Source: Acetofilamentum sp.
GTDB lineage: Bacteria > Bacteroidota > Bacteroidia > Bacteroidales > DTU049
DNA: 8,216 nt
Direction: 5' to 3'
NCBI GenBank assembly: GCA_020720525.1
Contig: DYON01000118.1
Coordinates: 1 to 8,216, forward strand
Shown here: piece by piece, positions 6,105 through 8,216 of the stretch
Numbering within the stretch: the stretch's first letter is position 1
How the letters are laid out: each line of letters opens with the position of its first letter
Position numbers and translations under genes: made by a program
Notes under the pieces: generated by a model
What the model was told of the DNA's origin: nothing
Database searches by the model: none
The model's input: the letters and a program-made list of their open reading frames with translations, nothing else

Positions 6105-6245
6105 CCACGACGCTTACAGTCGGTATTCACTCCCAACGCTTCCATGTCCAGCCTTGCAGTCCTGACGATGAAAGGTCGGGGGCTTGGTGTCAAAGCCGTA
6201 AAAAGTAAAGCCAGCCCTGAGTATTCCGAAGGGAAGGATGGCATT
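6105..6245. other. GC-rich island between cutC and the mannosidase gene, nature unknown
   Basis: This stretch of about 140 bases is clearly richer in G and C than the AT-rich DNA on both sides. It contains a short hairpin (GGCTT 6181-6185 with AAGCC 6193-6197), a twice-occurring CCAGCC (6148 and 6211) starting loosely similar stretches about 63 bases apart, and a repeated AAAGCC. A minus-strand frame is open from ATG 6244 into the mannosidase start, but it has no recognisable domain and overlaps the promoter, so I do not call it a gene. Candidates are a dispersed repeat, a structured RNA, or part of the cutC transcript end. Confidence 0.45.
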
Positions 6246-6264
6246 TGTTTATAAAATAGTTTTT

Positions 6265-7011
6265 CTATTTTCCTAAAAACCGCTTCACCGCTCCAACTTT
6301 TTCACTCGAAGTAACCCAAACCTGATTATCCACTTCTGGATTAGAACTAAGCACTACATGGCTTTGGTGATTTGTGGCAGCTGAAGTTTTCATTACCGTT
6401 CCGCTCATGTGAAATTCGGTGGCACCAGTTGCGAGCAGACTATCGATGGTGTTTGCATTCACGCCACTTCCGGGCATAACAATGATGCGTCCGTTTGCTT
6501 GAGTTATCAGTTTTGCAATTAGTTCTTTCCCTTCGGCAGCGGTGTTTTCCTGCCCAGATGTGAGCAAACGATGGCAACCTGCAGCAATGATGGTTTCGAG
6601 AGCATCGAAAGGATTGATACAAACATCGAAAGCACGGTGAAACGTAAAACTCATTGGAGCAGCTATAGCAACCATTTTTAGCGTTTGCTCGGCATCGATA
6701 TTACCATCGGGAGTAAGAAATCCGCATACAACACCAGCTGCTCCAGCATTTTTGGCAACAACAATATCGCGGGCTATTTCATCTAATTCGTGTTGCGAGT
6801 AGCAAAAATTGCCCGAACGAGGTCGAATGAGCACATTCACCGGAATAGTGCAAAATTCAATAGCAGCTTGCAGCAAACCAGCCGACGGCGTAAGTCCGCC
6901 ACAAGATAAATGCGTACAAAGTTCAATGCGATCGGCTCCTACGTCCACCGCTTCGCAAACCGATTCGAACGAATTGGTGCAGACTTCGAGAATAGGATTT
7001 AATTTCGACAT
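6265..7011 (-). CDS. cutC: CutC family protein (copper homeostasis-type TIM barrel)
   Basis: From ATG 7011 the product is 248 residues, the same length as E. coli CutC; a TTG at 7050 would add 13 residues without family similarity. Family motifs appear in order: ILEVCTNSFESV (7-18), GADRIELC (25-32), GGLTPS (38-43), IRPRSGNFCYS (62-72), TFHRAFDVC (123-131), LTSGQ (150-154) and MPGSGV (179-184). CutC is a cytoplasmic TIM-barrel protein historically linked to copper tolerance in E. coli, although its enzymatic role is unsettled. Here it lies 71 bases after the lipoprotein stop with no visible promoter in between, so cotranscription with the lipoprotein is possible. The stop is TAG, overlapped by an AT-only inverted repeat (AAAATAG 6253-6259, CTATTTT 6265-6271) that is too weak to call a terminator. 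Confidence 0.93.
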   Translation of the reverse strand: MSKLNPILEVCTNSFESVCEAVDVGADRIELCTHLSCGGLTPSAGLLQAAIEFCTIPVNVLIRPRSGNFCYSQHELDEIARDIVVAKNAGAAGVVCGFLTPDGNIDAEQTLKMVAIAAPMSFTFHRAFDVCINPFDALETIIAAGCHRLLTSGQENTAAEGKELIAKLITQANGRIIVMPGSGVNANTIDSLLATGATEFHMSGTVMKTSAATNHQSHVVLSSNPEVDNQVWVTSSEKVGAVKRFLGK

Positions 7012-7082
7012 TACTTTGGCTAAAAGCGAGTTTGTGATTTTGAATAACAATTCATCGATGCAATGCTGACTGAAAAAGAAAT

Positions 7083-7736
7083 CTAATCGACCATAATAAT
7101 ATCCATATTCATTTTATCAACTTCCACTTCGATGTGAGCAGCATACAAACCATACGCTGGCTGCGAGTGCTTGCCCGACGATCCATCGAAATGGAAACGA
7201 GCCGAGAATCGGTTGTCGTTTCCTTCCATTGAATAAATAGTCAACTTTTCGAGCGAAAAAATGAGATAATCGTAAGTTTTATTCTTGGGATTGCGTACCT
7301 CGAACACAGCTTGCACTTCGATTGACTCTTCGGTGAGCACATTTTCAAAAGGCTCATACTCGTTTCCCGTAATAGTGCATGGCAGTGGATCGGTTATAAA
7401 CTCAATACCGCCCTTTGAATTATGACCCATCCCAAATTTTTTGCCAGCTGGCAGAAAGATTGACAGCGAATACACAGCATCTTCAATAGTGTCGTTGCAG
7501 AGCACACTAATAGAAGAAAACGATCCTTGAGAACTGCTCACTTCGCGTGCGGTAAGAAAAAGCGTAGAGGGAATTTTCGGAAAAACACGCATCGAGTCGC
7601 CATTGTTTTCGTTTTTCATAGAGATGATAGCTCCATTTTCCTTTTTAGGGTTATCGGTTTTTGATTCTTGCGAAGCACCGCAACCAAAAAACAAAGCCAT
7701 AGCCACAACCAAAAATGCAAATTGTGATGTTTTCAT
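7083..7736 (-). CDS. putative lipoprotein of unknown function
   Basis: From ATG 7736 the protein is 217 residues. The N-terminus MKTSQFAFLVVAMALFFGCG is a lipoprotein signal with the lipid-attachment cysteine at 19 (FFGC), followed by a polar Ser/Asn/Lys-rich linker to about residue 50. The rest alternates hydrophobic and polar residues, suggesting a beta-sandwich-like globular domain, with no motif or catalytic residues I recognise. An upstream in-frame start at 7772 would bury the signal peptide and is rejected. It begins 11 bases after the small ORF at 7960-7748, so both may share a promoter at 7981-7988. It ends in TAG. Lack of a +2 aspartate (the residue after Cys is Gly) gives no special sorting clue. 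Confidence 0.7.
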   Translation of the reverse strand: MKTSQFAFLVVAMALFFGCGASQESKTDNPKKENGAIISMKNENNGDSMRVFPKIPSTLFLTAREVSSSQGSFSSISVLCNDTIEDAVYSLSIFLPAGKKFGMGHNSKGGIEFITDPLPCTITGNEYEPFENVLTEESIEVQAVFEVRNPKNKTYDYLIFSLEKLTIYSMEGNDNRFSARFHFDGSSGKHSQPAYGLYAAHIEVEVDKMNMDIIMVD

Positions 7737-7747
7737 ATTGAGTTTAT

Positions 7748-7960
7748 TTAATTCGTTATGCAATTGAACCAATTTATATTCAGCCTATTAGATGTTGACA
7801 CAAAAGCCATCCACCAATAAATTGGAGTTGGGCAGCAACAAGCAATATGTCCAGCTACTATTCTCGAAGCCGCATCCACAATAACATTAGCTCCACAATT
7901 AGTGCAGAATTTGACGTCGAGTTTTAACTGGTTACTACGGTGAAGATAATTTTTTTCCAT
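7748..7960 (-). CDS. small ORF with a half zinc-ribbon motif, possibly a damaged gene
   Basis: The 70-residue ORF starts at ATG 7960, about 20 bases after an exact TATATTTG promoter box. Residues 13-25 (LKLDVKFCTNCGA) match the second knuckle of the zinc ribbons common at bacterial N-termini ('KFCTNCG'). The expected first CxxC is absent: residues YLHRSNQ stand where YCxxCNQ is expected, and two single-codon changes (TGT to CTT and TGT to AGT) would explain this. The C-terminal half includes a Cys-rich, aromatic stretch (IACCCPTPIYWWMAFV) that could be a weak membrane segment. The remainder is unrecognised. It may be a short functional protein, a decayed gene, or a fortuitous ORF. Confidence 0.4.
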   Translation of the reverse strand: MEKNYLHRSNQLKLDVKFCTNCGANVIVDAASRIVAGHIACCCPTPIYWWMAFVSTSNRLNINWFNCITN

Positions 7961-7980
7961 TAAAAAAGATTTTCTTAATG

Positions 7981-7988
7981 CAAATATA
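7981..7988 (-). promoter_or_regulatory. -7 promoter element upstream of the small zinc-ribbon-like ORF
   Basis: The minus strand reads TATATTTG, an exact TAnnTTTG match, 20 bases before ATG 7960. The region upstream is AT-rich with no clean TTTG at the normal -33 distance. It could drive the small ORF, the lipoprotein and perhaps cutC. Confidence 0.5.
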
Positions 7989-8216
7989 AAAAAATATCGC
8001 GTTAAAACGATTAAAAACTATTGAATTTGGTATAGCAAGTATAAACACTGAGTTGCAAAAGCGCAAATACCTGATTATCAACCATATAACTATTTTCCAA
8101 TACAATCTTAATAGCCTAATAAATAAGACATTAACTTCATCAACTTTTTAGACTGAACTCCTTAATGCGCATCGATATGATAGAGCATGAGCATGAGATG
8201 ATGATAAGTTTTTAAT

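Noticed and set aside
6014..6244. 76-codon minus-strand frame through the GC-rich island into the mannosidase start
   Set aside because: No recognisable domain, it overlaps a clear promoter and signal peptide in another frame, and it reads as a by-product of the island.
6253..6271. Inverted repeat AAAATAG/CTATTTT at the cutC stop as a terminator
   Set aside because: The stem is nearly all A-T, overlaps the stop codon and would be too unstable.
8181..8203. GAGCAT GAGCAT and TGATGAT short repeats near the right edge
   Set aside because: Too short and simple to support a feature; no gene or array in 7989-8216.
1..8216. CRISPR array, tRNA, rRNA or insertion sequence with transposase
   Set aside because: No regular repeat-spacer pattern, tRNA cloverleaf, rRNA-like sequence or transposase-like protein was seen on either strand.

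Overview
The window looks like chromosomal DNA of a Bacteroidota bacterium. It is AT-rich, has few Shine-Dalgarno sites, and carries three exact matches (TATATTTG) to the Bacteroidota -7 promoter element TAnnTTTG at plausible distances from genes. The gene families (DUF1361, SatD/DUF3307, a periplasmic GH2 beta-mannosidase, CutC, a small lipoprotein) also fit that phylum.

Layout. Positions 1-1935 are a plus-strand block: a possible gene end running in from the left edge, then a DgkA-type lipid kinase, a DUF1361 membrane protein overlapping it by 16 bases, and an exported protein with His and Cys motifs suggesting a permuted papain/NlpC-like fold. The last gene lacks a standard start codon and is cut by an in-frame TGA, after which the same frame continues for 45 residues. 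A hairpin plus T-run at 1966-1994 closes the block. Everything to the right is on the minus strand. Read in its transcription direction it runs: small damaged zinc-ribbon-like ORF (7960-7748), lipoprotein (7736-7083), cutC (7011-6265), a GC-rich island of unknown nature (about 6105-6245), secreted beta-mannosidase (6077-3732), then a very AT-rich two-gene cassette of a SatD-family protein (3541-2861) and a DUF3307 membrane protein (2868-2320, family sequence resuming at 2319-2128). Positions 7989-8216 hold no gene I can support.

How the genes work together. dgkA and the DUF1361 gene look like one envelope or lipid-related operon, perhaps with the exported papain-like protein. The mannosidase acts on mannosides outside the inner membrane, and CutC may only be a neighbour. 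The SatD/DUF3307 pair is the most system-like part. The soluble protein carries cyclase-like motifs and a C-terminal helix-turn-helix, it is translationally coupled to a polytopic membrane protein, and three 29-bp-spaced palindromic units lie over its promoter.

Main oddities: two genes are interrupted by in-frame TGA codons beyond which family-like sequence continues; the 29-bp operator-like array; the unusual mannosidase C-terminus; and the GC-rich island. General UGA reassignment is unlikely because the long intact genes contain no internal TGA and the mannosidase ends in TGA.
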